Shown here one piece after another: positions 1 through 8,737 of a stretch of DNA of 64,000 bases. This DNA comes from Oscillospiraceae bacterium (GTDB lineage Bacteria; Bacillota; Clostridia; Oscillospirales; Oscillospiraceae). A program made the translations under genes and the position numbers. Under the pieces are notes generated by a model. It was not told the origin of the DNA, searched no databases, and saw only the letters and a list, made by a program, of their open reading frames with translations. Every line of letters starts with the position of its first letter. Positions within the stretch are counted from its first letter, which is position 1. The stretch covers positions 1 through 64,000 of the forward strand of contig JAFXPO010000047.1 of assembly GCA_017527825.1 (NCBI GenBank), in the 5' to 3' direction.

Positions 1-229
1 GATCCTTGTCGACCAGAGAACGCAGAATGCTGGCGCGCATGGCAAACAGGTTATATCTCGCCGCCCAAACATTGGTAACGGTCTGATAGTTGTTGTCATG
101 GAACTGCTGCAGGCTGTTGCCCACATTGCTGATCATAATCAAGGACGTGACGCCCGTGACAATCAGAAGCGCGACTAAAATTGTAAAGGCAGTGATCAAT
201 CTGGTGCTGATTTTCATGTTTTTGAACAT
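1..229 (-). CDS. Methyl-accepting chemotaxis protein, N-terminal part (runs off window)
   Basis: Only the first 76 codons are in the window. The protein starts MFKNMKISTRL, followed by one hydrophobic membrane segment (about residues 11-33) and then a helical, polar extracytoplasmic stretch (NSLQQFHDNNYQTVTNV...). This is the usual start of a four-helix-bundle ligand-binding chemoreceptor, which senses small molecules outside the cell and signals to CheA. The start is the ATG at 227-229, because AAGGAGGAG lies 10 bases upstream. The signalling domain is not visible, so a histidine kinase or cyclase with the same sensor type cannot be excluded. It has its own promoter at 471-500 and a long structured leader. 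Confidence 0.75.
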   Translation of the reverse strand, partial: MFKNMKISTRLITAFTILVALLIVTGVTSLIMISNVGNSLQQFHDNNYQTVTNVWAARYNLFAMRASILRSLVDKD

Positions 230-465
230 AGTGATGTTTCTCCTCCTTGAATAATTCAGGTCTTTTTCTGTCTTTCCATTTTATGTCCTGATCGGACACA
301 ACTTGAAATGATTCCTAAAATACCGCCTCCCTGATTAGCCCTGTCGGACAGTTTTCTTATCCTAAAGAGCTGTGCGCCCATTATTCGTTGTAAGCCCCTG
401 CACACACGAACCGACATGTATGTTGGGCTTTTCGAGGAGCGAAATTGCTGATGAACACCAATTTT
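230..465 (-). other. Long structured 5' leader of the chemoreceptor gene
   Basis: About 236 nt lie between the predicted transcription start and the start codon with no open frame. On the minus strand AAGCCC pairs with GGGGCTT (plus-strand arms about 425-430 and 391-397), enclosing an inner ACATAC/GTGTGT helix. Shorter complementary stretches follow (CTGTCCGACAGGG). I looked for cyclic-di-GMP class I and II riboswitch signatures, which often precede clostridial chemoreceptors, and did not find them. The class is unknown. Confidence 0.35.
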
Positions 466-470
466 TGAAT

Positions 471-500
471 ATTTTAGCATTATGTCGTCTTTCTTGTCAA
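471..500 (-). promoter_or_regulatory. Sigma-A promoter for the chemoreceptor gene
   Basis: On the minus strand TTGACA (495-500) is followed after 18 bases by TAAAAT (471-476). Transcription should begin near 465. The plus-strand stretch from 501 to 690 has no gene and no other recognisable signal. Confidence 0.6.
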
Positions 501-694
501 CAGTTCTCCACATTATTTTTTCTTTTTTTTGGTTATTTTGTCAAATGGTCAGGAAAGAGGGGTTTACAATTGACGCCAGTTATCTGTTATTTTGCGGCTT
601 TCCATCTGCTCCTACGGGTAACCCGCGGCTTTCACAAACTCAACCGCTTCCAGCACAGCCATCAAAAAACAAATCTGATCGTCCGAACTATGCA

Positions 695-723
695 TTGACG
701 GGACGTCTTTTTTTGTGTATCAT
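695..723 (+). promoter_or_regulatory. Sigma-A promoter for the sugar-kinase gene
   Basis: TTGACG (695-700), a 17-base spacer and TATCAT (718-723) lie about 30 bases upstream of the ATG at 755. Confidence 0.55.
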
Positions 724-754
724 GCCGTAAGTGTACAAAAGGAGTCGTATCATC

Positions 755-1819
755 ATGGAAGATATCATCTCATGCTTTGCCCTGCCCGGTCGCACGGTCT
801 CCTGCGACCCCTGGGGCAACGGACATTTGAACCGTACCTTCCGGCTCACGCTGGAAAACGGCAAACACTATATCCTGCAAAGCGTCAGTTCCACCGCGTT
901 CCACGACATTCCGGGGCTGATGGAGAATTTTTCCGCGGTGACGAAGGTGCTCACCGAGCAGTCTGACGACCCGCGCGGCTGTCTGCATCTTGTCCCCACA
1001 AAGGACGGACGGGACTATCTCACCGATGAATACGGTGAATACTGGCGGATGCTGGACTTCGTCGAGGGCAGCGTCTGTCTGCAAAGTCCCGAATCCCCGG
1101 AGGACTTTTTCCAGAGCGCGGTGGCGTTCGGAAATTTCCAGCGCATGCTGCGTGACTTTCCCGCCGAGACGCTCTGCGAGACCATCCCCCATTTTCACGA
1201 CACACCTGACCGCTATCGCAAGCTTCACGCCGCCATTGACGCCGACGAATGCCACCGCGTTCAGACGGCGCGGCGGGAGATTGATTTCGCCCTCGCGCGG
1301 GAAGCCGACGCGGGTGTGCTGCAAAAGATGCGTGACGACGGCACGCTGCCGCTGCGCGTGACCCACAACGACACCAAGCTCAACAACGTCATGCTCGATG
1401 AGACAACCCGTAAGGCGCTGTGCGTCATCGACCTCGACACCGTGATGCCGGGGCTTGCCGCCTACGACTTCGGCGACGCGATCCGCTTCGGCGCGTCCAC
1501 CGCCGCCGAGGACGAGAAGGATTTGAGCAAGGTACACCTTGACCTTGCCATGTTCCGTGCCTTCGCAGAAGGCTTCATCCCCGCCTGTGGCGGTCTCACG
1601 GACGCGGAACTGGCGTCATTGCCGCTGGGCGCGAAGATCATCACACTGGAGTGCGGCGTTCGCTTCCTCACGGACTATCTGATGGGCGACGAGTACTTTT
1701 CCATCGCCTACAACGGGCACAACCTTGACCGCGCCCGGACGCAGTTCTCCCTTGCCGCCGACATTGAGGCAAAGTGGAGCGATATTCTCGCCATCATGCG
1801 CGAGGTGACCGGCAAATAA
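755..1819 (+). CDS. APH-family phosphotransferase, N-acetylhexosamine 1-kinase (NahK)-like
   Basis: A 354-residue cytoplasmic kinase of the aminoglycoside phosphotransferase fold. The Brenner-type catalytic loop is VTHNDTKLNNVMLD and the metal-binding segment is CVIDLDTVMPGLAAYDFGD. This exact style, with D-T-V-M-P-G and Y-D-F-G-D, is typical of NahK-like anomeric kinases that phosphorylate N-acetylhexosamines at C1, so an amino-sugar role is more likely than drug resistance. The neighbouring glmS also belongs to amino-sugar metabolism but is convergent, so there is no operon link. The ATG at 755 is chosen because GGAG lies 10 bases upstream; a GTG 24 bases earlier is in frame but has no ribosome-binding site. 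Substrate is inferred, not shown. Confidence 0.75.
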   Translation: MEDIISCFALPGRTVSCDPWGNGHLNRTFRLTLENGKHYILQSVSSTAFHDIPGLMENFSAVTKVLTEQSDDPRGCLHLVPTKDGRDYLTDEYGEYWRMLDFVEGSVCLQSPESPEDFFQSAVAFGNFQRMLRDFPAETLCETIPHFHDTPDRYRKLHAAIDADECHRVQTARREIDFALAREADAGVLQKMRDDGTLPLRVTHNDTKLNNVMLDETTRKALCVIDLDTVMPGLAAYDFGDAIRFGASTAAEDEKDLSKVHLDLAMFRAFAEGFIPACGGLTDAELASLPLGAKIITLECGVRFLTDYLMGDEYFSIAYNGHNLDRARTQFSLAADIEAKWSDILAIMREVTGK

Positions 1820-1822
1820 AAA

Positions 1823-1846
1823 GAAAACCGCCAAAAGGCGGTTTTC
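1823..1846. terminator. Bidirectional terminator between the kinase gene and glmS
   Basis: A 10-bp stem (GAAAACCGCC / GGCGGTTTTC) with an AAAA loop, followed by T-runs on both strands, sits between two convergent genes. Confidence 0.85.
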
Positions 1847-1851
1847 TTTTT

Positions 1852-3690
1852 TCATTCCACGGTGACGGATTTTGCGAGATTGCGGGGCTTGTCGATGTCG
1901 CAGCCGCGCTGGAGCGCCACATAGTAGGAGAACAATTGCAGCGGCACAACGCCAAGGCTCGGCAGGAGCATATCCACCGTGTTGGGGATCGAGAGCACGT
2001 TCGGTACCGTTTTTTCCATCTCGGCGCGATGGGCGTCGGTGGTCAGCGCCAGCACGTCCGCGCCGCGGGCCTTGACCTCAACCACGTTGCTCATCGCCTT
2101 GTCGAAGAGCCTGCCGTAGGTGCCAAGCGCGACGACCAGCGTACCGTCCTCGATGAGGGAGATCGTGCCGTGCTTCAGCTCGCCGGAGGCGTATGCCTCG
2201 GAGTGGATGTAGGAAATCTCCTTCAATTTCAGCGAGCCCTCCAGCCCCAGCGCATAGTCGAGGTTGCGTCCGATGAAGAAAATGGAGTTGTGGTTGAAAT
2301 GCTCGGAGGCAAATTTCTGGATGTCCGCGCAGTTTGCCAGCACCTCTTCCAATTGCTCCGGGAGCTTTTGCAGTCCCTCCACCGCCGCGTCATACTCCGC
2401 GGAATCGACGGTGCCCAGCGCCTCGCCGAAAGCGAGACCGATCATGTCCAGCACCGCCAGCTGCGTGGAATACGCCTTTGTCGTGGCGACGGCAATTTCC
2501 GGTCCCGCCCAAGTGTAGAGCACATCGTCCGATTCGCGGGCGATGGACGAGCCAACCACGTTGACGATGGAGAGGATGTATGCTCCGCGCGCCTTCGCCT
2601 CACGCAGCGCCGCCATGGTGTCCAGCGTCTCGCCGGACTGGCTGATAACGATGACCAGCGTATGATCGTCGATGATGGGATCGCTGTAGCGGAACTCGGA
2701 GGCAAGGCAGACCTCGACGCTCCGGCGCATGAGATGCTCCAGATTGTACTTGCCAACCATGCCAACGTGATAGGATGAGCCGCAGGCAACAATGAAAATG
2801 CGGGAAAAGTTCCGAATCTGCTCAGCGCTGAGCTTCATGTCATCCAGCGTCACCCTGCCGTCCTTCAGGCGCGGCGAAATGGCGCGGCGCAGCGCCTCAG
2901 GCTGCTCGAAAATCTCTTTGAGCATGAAGTGCGGGTAGCCGCCCTTCTCCGCGGCGGACACCTCCCAGTCGATGTGGTGGCGCTGCTTTTCCACCGGCTG
3001 CTGGAGCGCGTCCTCCACCACGATGCCGTCGGTGGTCAAAATGGCGATTTCGCCATCCTCCATATATGCCACCTCGCGGGTGTGCTTGATGATGGCAGTC
3101 ACGTCGGAGGCAATGAAGTATTCCCCGTCGCCGTAGCCCAACAGCAGCGGCGCGTCCTTACGGGCGGCAATGATGCGGTCGGGGCAGTCGGCGCAGAGCA
3201 TGCCCAGCGCGTAGGCACCCTCAATGCGGCGCAGCACACGACCCACCGCTTCCAGAAAATCATGGCACTCGTTGTAATAGAATTCCAACAGCTGCGCCAC
3301 CACCTCAGAGTCCGTCTCCGAACGGAAGTGGACGCCCTGATGGATGAGAAACTCCTTGATCTCGACGTAGTTTTCAATGATGCCGTTGTGGATGACAGCA
3401 AACTTACCGCCTTCGCTCAGGTGCGGATGGGAATTCACGTCGCTCGGCGCGCCGTGCGTCGCCCAGCGGGTGTGACCGATGCCGATGCAGCCCTTCATGT
3501 CCTCGCCGCCATGGATCAGGTCGCTGAGCACCTGCAAGCGTCCCTTGGACTTCTGCACGTCAATGCCGCCGTCCGGCGAGACCACTGCAACGCCCGCGGA
3601 GTCGTACCCGCGGTATTCCAGTCTGCTCAGTCCGTCCAGCAGGATCGGAGCCGCCTGCTGCTTGCCGACAAATCCTACGATTCCACACAT
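1852..3690 (-). CDS. glmS: Glutamine--fructose-6-phosphate aminotransferase (isomerizing)
   Basis: A 612-residue protein, full length for GlmS, which makes glucosamine-6-phosphate from fructose-6-phosphate and glutamine, the entry step to peptidoglycan amino sugars. It begins MCGIVGFVG, with the class-II glutamine amidotransferase nucleophile Cys right after the initiator Met. TRWATHGAPSDVNSHPH is the typical amidotransferase core, followed by two SIS sugar-isomerase domains (ACGSSYHVGMV; SQSGETLDT) and the conserved C-terminal end PRNLAKSVTVE. The start has AAGGAG 8 bases upstream. It lies 42 bases downstream of the PFL-family gene and is probably co-transcribed with it. That gap is too short for a glmS ribozyme. 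Confidence 0.97.
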   Translation of the reverse strand: MCGIVGFVGKQQAAPILLDGLSRLEYRGYDSAGVAVVSPDGGIDVQKSKGRLQVLSDLIHGGEDMKGCIGIGHTRWATHGAPSDVNSHPHLSEGGKFAVIHNGIIENYVEIKEFLIHQGVHFRSETDSEVVAQLLEFYYNECHDFLEAVGRVLRRIEGAYALGMLCADCPDRIIAARKDAPLLLGYGDGEYFIASDVTAIIKHTREVAYMEDGEIAILTTDGIVVEDALQQPVEKQRHHIDWEVSAAEKGGYPHFMLKEIFEQPEALRRAISPRLKDGRVTLDDMKLSAEQIRNFSRIFIVACGSSYHVGMVGKYNLEHLMRRSVEVCLASEFRYSDPIIDDHTLVIVISQSGETLDTMAALREAKARGAYILSIVNVVGSSIARESDDVLYTWAGPEIAVATTKAYSTQLAVLDMIGLAFGEALGTVDSAEYDAAVEGLQKLPEQLEEVLANCADIQKFASEHFNHNSIFFIGRNLDYALGLEGSLKLKEISYIHSEAYASGELKHGTISLIEDGTLVVALGTYGRLFDKAMSNVVEVKARGADVLALTTDAHRAEMEKTVPNVLSIPNTVDMLLPSLGVVPLQLFSYYVALQRGCDIDKPRNLAKSVTVE

Positions 3691-3732
3691 TCCTACATTC
3701 TCCTTTATGATAATCAGATCAATCTGGTACGC

Positions 3733-5091
3733 TCAATTGCGCAGGCTGTGCAGCGGAGCGGGAATGCGCCCGCCGCGCCGGATGAACGCCGCGCTGGACT
3801 CGCCGTGCACCGGCATCACCGGCGCGGAGCCGAGCAAGCCGCCCATCTCGACGGAGTCCCCCACCTGCTTGCCCGGCACGGGCAGCAGACGCACCGCAGT
3901 GGTCTTGTTGTTCACCATGCCGATCGCCGCTTCGTCCGCGATGATAGCGGCGACGGTCTCCGCGCTGGTGTCGCCGGGGACGGCAATCATGTCAAGCCCC
4001 ACCGAGCAGACGCAGGTCATCGCCTCCAGCTTGTCAAGCGTCAGCACGCCGGACTGTGCCGCGGCAATCATGCCCTCGTCCTCGCTCACCGGGATGAACG
4101 CGCCGGAGAGTCCGCCAACGCTGCTCGACGCCATGACGCCGCCCTTTTTGACCGCGTCGTTTAACAGCGCCAGCGCCGCTGTGGTGCCGTGGGTACCGCA
4201 GACCTCAAGCCCCATCTCCTCCAAAATCCGCGCCACGCTGTCGCCCACCGCCGGGGTGGGCGCGAGACTCAAATCGACAATGCCGAACGGCGTGTCAAGG
4301 CGTCTGGACGCCTCCTGCGCCACCAGCTGCCCCATGCGCGTCACGCGAAACGCGGTCTTTTTCACCGTTTCCGCCACCACGTCAAAGCTCGCGCCCTTGA
4401 CGCTTTGCAGCGCGTGATAGACGACGCCCGGTCCGCTCACGCCCACGTTGATGACCTTCTCCGCCTCACCGACGCCGTGGAACGCACCCGCCATGAACGG
4501 GTTATCCTCCACCGCGTTGCAGAACACCACCAGCTTCGCGCAGCCAAGCCCGTCGCGGTCTTTCGTGCGCTCCGCCGTTTCCTTGATGATCTTCCCCATC
4601 AGCGCCACGGCGTCCATGTTGATTCCCGCGCGGGTCGAGCCAACGTTCACCGACGAGCAGACCAGCTCTGTGCGGTCAAGAGCTTCGGGAATGGAGCGGA
4701 TCAGCTTCTCGTCCGCCGCCGTCATGCCTTTTTGCACCAGCGCACTGTAGCCGCCGATGAAGTTGACGCCGCAGGTTTTGGCGGCACGATCCAGCGCCAG
4801 CGCAAAGGGAACATAGTCCTCCGTTTCGCTCGCCGCAGCGACCAGCGCCATGGGCGTGACGGAAATCCGCTTATTCACAATGGGTATGCCGAATTCCGTC
4901 TCAATATCCCGCCCCACGCGCACAAGGTTTTCGGCGCAGCGGGTAATTTTGTCGTAAATCTTATCACAGGCTTTCCTTGCGTCCGCGTCGCAGCACGAGA
5001 GCAGAGATATCCCCATGGTGACGGTGCGAATGTCCAGATGCTGCCGGTCGATCATCTCAATGGTCGCGAAAATTTCCTTCTGTGTCAGCAT
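3733..5091 (-). CDS. PFL-family protein (UPF0210, DUF711-type)
   Basis: A 452-residue soluble protein of the conserved UPF0210/PFL family, distantly related to glycyl-radical (pyruvate formate-lyase) folds. No activity has been proven for the family. Family features visible are the opening [28 protein letters not shown], the [17 protein letters not shown] segment, and a glycine-rich C-terminal part ([18 protein letters not shown]). The chosen start is the ATG at 5091 with AGAGGTG just upstream. A longer frame to 5178 would run into the ACT gene and is rejected. It follows the ACT-domain gene by 10 bases, a pairing common in Firmicutes that suggests a functional partnership. Confidence 0.88.
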   Translation of the reverse strand: MLTQKEIFATIEMIDRQHLDIRTVTMGISLLSCCDADARKACDKIYDKITRCAENLVRVGRDIETEFGIPIVNKRISVTPMALVAAASETEDYVPFALALDRAAKTCGVNFIGGYSALVQKGMTAADEKLIRSIPEALDRTELVCSSVNVGSTRAGINMDAVALMGKIIKETAERTKDRDGLGCAKLVVFCNAVEDNPFMAGAFHGVGEAEKVINVGVSGPGVVYHALQSVKGASFDVVAETVKKTAFRVTRMGQLVAQEASRRLDTPFGIVDLSLAPTPAVGDSVARILEEMGLEVCGTHGTTAALALLNDAVKKGGVMASSSVGGLSGAFIPVSEDEGMIAAAQSGVLTLDKLEAMTCVCSVGLDMIAVPGDTSAETVAAIIADEAAIGMVNNKTTAVRLLPVPGKQVGDSVEMGGLLGSAPVMPVHGESSAAFIRRGGRIPAPLHSLRN

Positions 5092-5101
5092 CGCACACCT
5101 C

Positions 5102-5371
5102 TTATATCTCGTGCATCGCGTCGAATATTTCCTGCCGCTGGATGCGGATGGATACGCCAAGCTCCTTGCCCAGCGCATCGCAGGCGTCCACGACCTCGCC
5201 GAACGGCGCGGTCATGTTTTCCAGATCGACCACCATGATCATGGTGAAGTTTCCCTGCATGACGGTCATGGAGATGTCCAGAATATTGATTTGATAATCC
5301 GCCATCTTGACGCAGACGGCGGCGGTGATGCCCACCTTATCGCGTCCGAGCACACTGACGATTGCGTTCAT
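5102..5371 (-). CDS. ACT domain-containing protein (UPF0237)
   Basis: An 89-residue single ACT domain, the small ligand-binding fold usually used to sense amino acids. It starts [20 protein letters not shown], and the second half ([25 protein letters not shown]) is the usual UPF0237 end. It is the first gene of the ACT-PFL-glmS cluster. AGGAGAGG lies upstream of the ATG. The ligand is not known; a regulatory partnership with the PFL protein is inference from the fixed gene pair. Confidence 0.88.
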   Translation of the reverse strand: MNAIVSVLGRDKVGITAAVCVKMADYQINILDISMTVMQGNFTMIMVVDLENMTAPFGEVVDACDALGKELGVSIRIQRQEIFDAMHEI

Positions 5372-5412
5372 TGGTTTCCCTCTCCTTGCAAAGAAATTGC
5401 AGCAGCTAGGAT

Positions 5413-5441
5413 ATTATATAATACTTTTTCACAAAAAGCAA
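5413..5441 (-). promoter_or_regulatory. Promoter for the ACT-PFL-glmS cluster
   Basis: On the minus strand TTGCTT (5436-5441), a 17-base spacer and a perfect TATAAT (5413-5418) lie about 40 bases upstream of the ACT gene, just after the end of tcdA. Confidence 0.6.
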
Positions 5442-5448
5442 AACCTTT

Positions 5449-6153
5449 TCATCGCCTGATCAGATCGCGCACCACACGGCTTGCGATCATCAGCCCGCCC
5501 GCGGCGGGTACAAACGCCGTTGAGCCGGGCAGTCCGCGGCGCTCCGTTTCCTCCTCCGGCGGCAGGGGCTTGATCGGCTCCTCCCGCGACCAGAGCACCG
5601 TCAGTTTTCGGACGCCGCGGCGGCGCAGTTCGCGGCGCATCACCCGTGCCAGCGGGCAAACCGAGGTGTCATAGAGGTCACCGATCTCCAGCATCGCCGG
5701 GTCGAGCTTGTTTCCGGTGCCGAGGGCGCTGATGATCGGCGTCCCCGCCTCCTGTGCGCGCAGCACCAGCGAAATCTTTGCCGCCACAGTGTCGATCGCG
5801 TCCACAAGGTAATCGTACCGCGAGAAGTCGAACGCGCCCTCCGTCTCAGGAAGGTAGAACATCTGGACGGTTCGTACCGCACACTCCGGGTAGATCGATC
5901 TTACCCGCTCCGCGGCGACCTCCACCTTGGGACGGCCCACGGTGTCATGCGTCGCGATGATCTGGCGGTTGAGGTTGGAAAGAGCGACCGTGTCATTGTC
6001 GATCAAATCCAGCGCGCCGACGCCGCTCCGGGCAAGCGCCTCGACAACATAGCCGCCGACTCCGCCCACGCCGAACACCGCCACGCGGGAGGCATGGAGC
6101 CTCATGATCGCGTCATTCCCCAGCAGCATACGGGTACGTTCAAACTGATCCAT
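5449..6153 (-). CDS. tcdA: tRNA threonylcarbamoyladenosine dehydratase (TcdA/YrvM-like)
   Basis: A 234-residue ThiF/E1-like ATP-dependent enzyme, the usual length of the Gram-positive form. TcdA cyclises t6A37 in tRNA to ct6A. The nucleotide-binding loop GVGGVGG is at about residues 28-34, followed by DNDTVALSNLNRQI, which carries the conserved Asp and Arg of the adenylating site, and CPLARVMRRELRRRGV, the region of the catalytic-type Cys. The start overlaps the MATE gene by 14 bases, so translation is probably coupled. Other ThiF-like adenylyltransferases are possible but fit the length and motifs less well. Confidence 0.87.
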   Translation of the reverse strand: MDQFERTRMLLGNDAIMRLHASRVAVFGVGGVGGYVVEALARSGVGALDLIDNDTVALSNLNRQIIATHDTVGRPKVEVAAERVRSIYPECAVRTVQMFYLPETEGAFDFSRYDYLVDAIDTVAAKISLVLRAQEAGTPIISALGTGNKLDPAMLEIGDLYDTSVCPLARVMRRELRRRGVRKLTVLWSREEPIKPLPPEEETERRGLPGSTAFVPAAGGLMIASRVVRDLIRR

Positions 6154-7516
6154 GCTCCGTCCCCTCCTCTGTCATTTTCTCGCTCAGCTCCCGCCACTCG
6201 CCGCGCATGACGTACAGGCACAGCAGGAATGTCAGCACGTCCGCCCACGCCTGCGTCATCTCCACGCCCGTGAGACCCAGCACGCGGGGCAGCGTCAGAA
6301 TCAGCGGAATGAAAAAAATGCCGTTGCGTGCCGATGAGGTGATCGACGCTTTGACTCCCTGTCCCGTGGCTTGCAGCATCATGTTGGTCAGCACCGAGGT
6401 CGCGAGCAGCGGAAGCGCGGAAGCCTGCCAGCGCAGCGCCGCCGCGCCCACGGCGACCACCTCCGGGTCGTCGCGGAACCAGCCCACAATGGGTTTTGCC
6501 CAGACGAGACAGATCGCGGATGCCGCCGCCATGAGCAGCGTGCCGTATTTTACGCAGAAGCGGTAACCCTCCCGCACGCGGTCGTAGCGTTTCGCGCCGT
6601 AATTGTAGGAGCACACGGGCTGGTAGCCCTGTCCGAAGCCGATCAGCGCCGAGGACAGCAGCATCAGCACGCGGGTCACGATGGACATGCCAGCGATCGC
6701 CGCATCCCCGCCGTAGAGACGGGCGTAGCGGTTGAGCAGCAGCGTGGACACCGCCGCGAGACCCTGCCGCGCCAGCGACGGCATGCCGCCGTTGACGATC
6801 TGCCCCACATTCGCGGCGCTCATGCGCACATTTTTTGCCCGCAGGCGGATGTTTTCGCCGCGTCCGCTGCCGATGAGCAGCGCAACGAAGCTCACCGTCT
6901 GCCCGCTGACGGTGGCGATTGCCGCGCCGCGGACGCCGAGACCAAGTCCGAACATCAGCAGCGGGTCCAGCGCGATGTTGATGACCGCGCCGCACATGAG
7001 ACCTGCCATCGCGTAAAACGCGCTTCCCTGAAAGCGCAGTTGGTTGTTGATGACAAACTGTCCCACCATGAACGGTGCGCCCAGCAGGATGATCCGCATG
7101 TACGCCACCGTATCCGCGCGGGACGCGTCCGTCGCGCCAATGAGGTCGGCGAGCTGCGGTGCGAGCAGATTGCCCAGCGCCGCGATGGCAATGCCGATGC
7201 ACAGCGCCAGCGCAAAGCCCGTCGCCGCGATCTCATTCGCCTCCTGATTCTTTCCCGCGCCCAGCAGCCGCGAGAGGTAGTTTCCCGAACCGTGACCGCA
7301 GAAAAAGCCCAGCGCCTGAATGATCGCCATGACGGTGAATACCAGCCCCACCGCCGCGGTCGCCTGCGTGGAGATGCGCCCGACGAAATAGGTGTCGGCG
7401 GAGTTATAAATGCCCGTCACCAGCATACTGATGACCGTCGGCACGGACAGCTCGCCGATCAGCCGTGGAATCGGGGTTTCCACCAGATAACCGTGCCGGT
7501 CACGGTGCGTTTGCAT
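6140..7516 (-). CDS. MATE-family multidrug/cation efflux transporter
   Basis: A 458-residue membrane protein with 12 hydrophobic segments in two similar halves, as in MATE exporters that expel cationic drugs or metabolites using Na+ or H+ gradients. Family sequences include LIGELSVPTVISMLVTGIYN at the N-terminus and GFGQGYQPVCSYNYGAKRYD in the second half. The start at 7516 is chosen because GAGAGGAG lies 9 bases upstream; the open frame extends 30 codons further but into the leader hairpin. The gene overlaps tcdA. Expression may be controlled by the leader structure at 7543-7581. The transported compound cannot be told. Confidence 0.88.
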   Translation of the reverse strand: MQTHRDRHGYLVETPIPRLIGELSVPTVISMLVTGIYNSADTYFVGRISTQATAAVGLVFTVMAIIQALGFFCGHGSGNYLSRLLGAGKNQEANEIAATGFALALCIGIAIAALGNLLAPQLADLIGATDASRADTVAYMRIILLGAPFMVGQFVINNQLRFQGSAFYAMAGLMCGAVINIALDPLLMFGLGLGVRGAAIATVSGQTVSFVALLIGSGRGENIRLRAKNVRMSAANVGQIVNGGMPSLARQGLAAVSTLLLNRYARLYGGDAAIAGMSIVTRVLMLLSSALIGFGQGYQPVCSYNYGAKRYDRVREGYRFCVKYGTLLMAAASAICLVWAKPIVGWFRDDPEVVAVGAAALRWQASALPLLATSVLTNMMLQATGQGVKASITSSARNGIFFIPLILTLPRVLGLTGVEMTQAWADVLTFLLCLYVMRGEWRELSEKMTEEGTEHGSV

Positions 7517-7542
7517 GCGCGTCACTCCTCTCATAGCAAGCA

Positions 7543-7581
7543 AAAAGAGGATCGCCGTCTGACGACCCTCTTTTCCAGACG
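7543..7581 (-). promoter_or_regulatory. Terminator/antiterminator-like leader of the MATE gene
   Basis: On the minus strand AAAAGAGGGTCGTC pairs with GGCGATCCTCTTTT (14 bp including two G-T pairs, loop AGAC, plus positions 7543-7574), followed by a T-run, 26 bases before the start codon. A competing helix CGTCTG/CAGACG (7576-7581 with 7556-7561) would break this stem. Mutually exclusive helices of this kind are the layout of a transcription attenuator. Confidence 0.5.
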
Positions 7582-7596
7582 TAATCTCACTTTTGC

Positions 7597-7625
7597 AGAA
7601 TAGCACCGGCGCGCGGAAAAGTCAA
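7597..7625 (-). promoter_or_regulatory. Sigma-A promoter for the MATE-tcdA operon
   Basis: On the minus strand TTGACT (7620-7625), a 17-base spacer and TATTCT (7597-7602). The predicted start near 7590 leaves a 74-nt leader that contains the hairpin. Confidence 0.6.
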
Positions 7626-7674
7626 CGAAATCCGAATTGGGAAGCGCCTTCCGCGGCGCCGGTTTCGAAGCGAT

Positions 7675-8601
7675 TCAAAGCTGATTTAAGATTTCCCCGA
7701 TGTCTCCATCAATGCAGATAGACTTTCCGGCAATCTCCTCCGGCGCGTACGCCTCACCGTAGTTCAGGCAGGCATAGGTGGCGCGCTGCCACTCTTTGAC
7801 CATGCGCCAGAAGCTGTATTTCACGATGCCCGGCGTGTTCCATCCCACCGCCGTCTCCAAAAACAGAACCTTGCCGTTCTGATGACGCCGCAGGAAATCG
7901 GAGTAGCGTTCCGCCGCCCGATGCCAGCCCTCATCCTCCACGAACGTGTCGTCTGCGCGAAGATTCATGCTCATGGGCTTGCCGCAGACCGGACAGAGGG
8001 GCACCAGCTCCGTGGGGACGGTCATTTTGAGCGTGATGCCCTCCGGCACGGTCAGCGCTCCGTCTTCCGCGATCACAAAGCCCTGCGCCTCAACCATCGC
8101 GCGGACGGTCTCCGCGTTGTCGTAGGTTTTTGCGTGGCACGGCACTGAACACTGCCACAGACCGTAGTCGCCCTGGGTGTAGAACAGCCGATGCTTGTCG
8201 AAGCCGGCTTTCTGGAAGCAGTGATCCACGTTGGTCGTCAGCACAAAATAGTCCTTCTCCCGCACCAGCTCAAGCAGCTTTTCATAGACCGGCTTGGGCG
8301 GATTCATGCAGCGATTCACATAGATATAGCGGCTCCAATACGCCCAAAGCTCCTCCGGCGGAAGACGCATGACGTAAAACCCGCCGGAGTACATATCCGG
8401 GAGACGGTACTTTTCAATGAAGTCGTGGAAATAGCGCTCAAACCGTTCTCCCGAATAGGTAAACCCCGCCGAGGTAGACAGTCCGGCGCCGGCGCCAATC
8501 ACGACGGCGTCACAGTCCGCAAGCGCTTGTTTCAGCCGCTTCACCGAATCCTCGCCGGTGTGGGACGGCTTTTGTGTGTTGAAATTGTGAAAACCAAACA
8601 T
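7675..8601 (-). CDS. Sir2-family protein, class M (SirTM)-like, probable ADP-ribosyltransferase
   Basis: A 308-residue sirtuin fold. The NAD-binding motif GAGAGLSTSAG is at residues 36-46, TTNVDHCFQKAGF at 122-134, and the position of the sirtuin catalytic His is occupied by Gln143 in YTQGDYG. Two Cys pairs (C151/C155 and CPVC near 213-216) could bind zinc. Lack of the His, with an Asn (N124) and Gln pair instead, matches the class M sirtuins, described as protein ADP-ribosyltransferases rather than deacetylases. Those usually sit beside a macrodomain hydrolase and lipoyl genes; neither is in this window. SD AGAGG lies 8 bases before the ATG. It is a single gene with a strong promoter and operator-like repeats. 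Confidence 0.82.
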   Translation of the reverse strand: MFGFHNFNTQKPSHTGEDSVKRLKQALADCDAVVIGAGAGLSTSAGFTYSGERFERYFHDFIEKYRLPDMYSGGFYVMRLPPEELWAYWSRYIYVNRCMNPPKPVYEKLLELVREKDYFVLTTNVDHCFQKAGFDKHRLFYTQGDYGLWQCSVPCHAKTYDNAETVRAMVEAQGFVIAEDGALTVPEGITLKMTVPTELVPLCPVCGKPMSMNLRADDTFVEDEGWHRAAERYSDFLRRHQNGKVLFLETAVGWNTPGIVKYSFWRMVKEWQRATYACLNYGEAYAPEEIAGKSICIDGDIGEILNQL

Positions 8602-8737
8602 GATGGAACCTCTGTAGTCCTTTCCGCATCGTGTCCGATGCCGGTTCTGTTTTTACGCCAGCAGCCACTCGGTCATTTCGTCAGACGCCTTGAGATCGTC
8701 CGGCTTGTCCATGATACTGCATCAATAGCTCCCGAAA

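Noticed and set aside
3691-3732. Possible glmS ribozyme upstream of glmS
   Set aside because: Only 42 bases separate glmS from the preceding coding region, too few for the ribozyme, and no conserved core is seen.
8653-8712. 19-codon frame (MDKPDDLKASDEMTEWLLA) between the promoter and the sirtuin gene
   Set aside because: It is on the transcript, but has no ribosome-binding site and matches nothing I know. Possibly a leader peptide; not supported enough to annotate.
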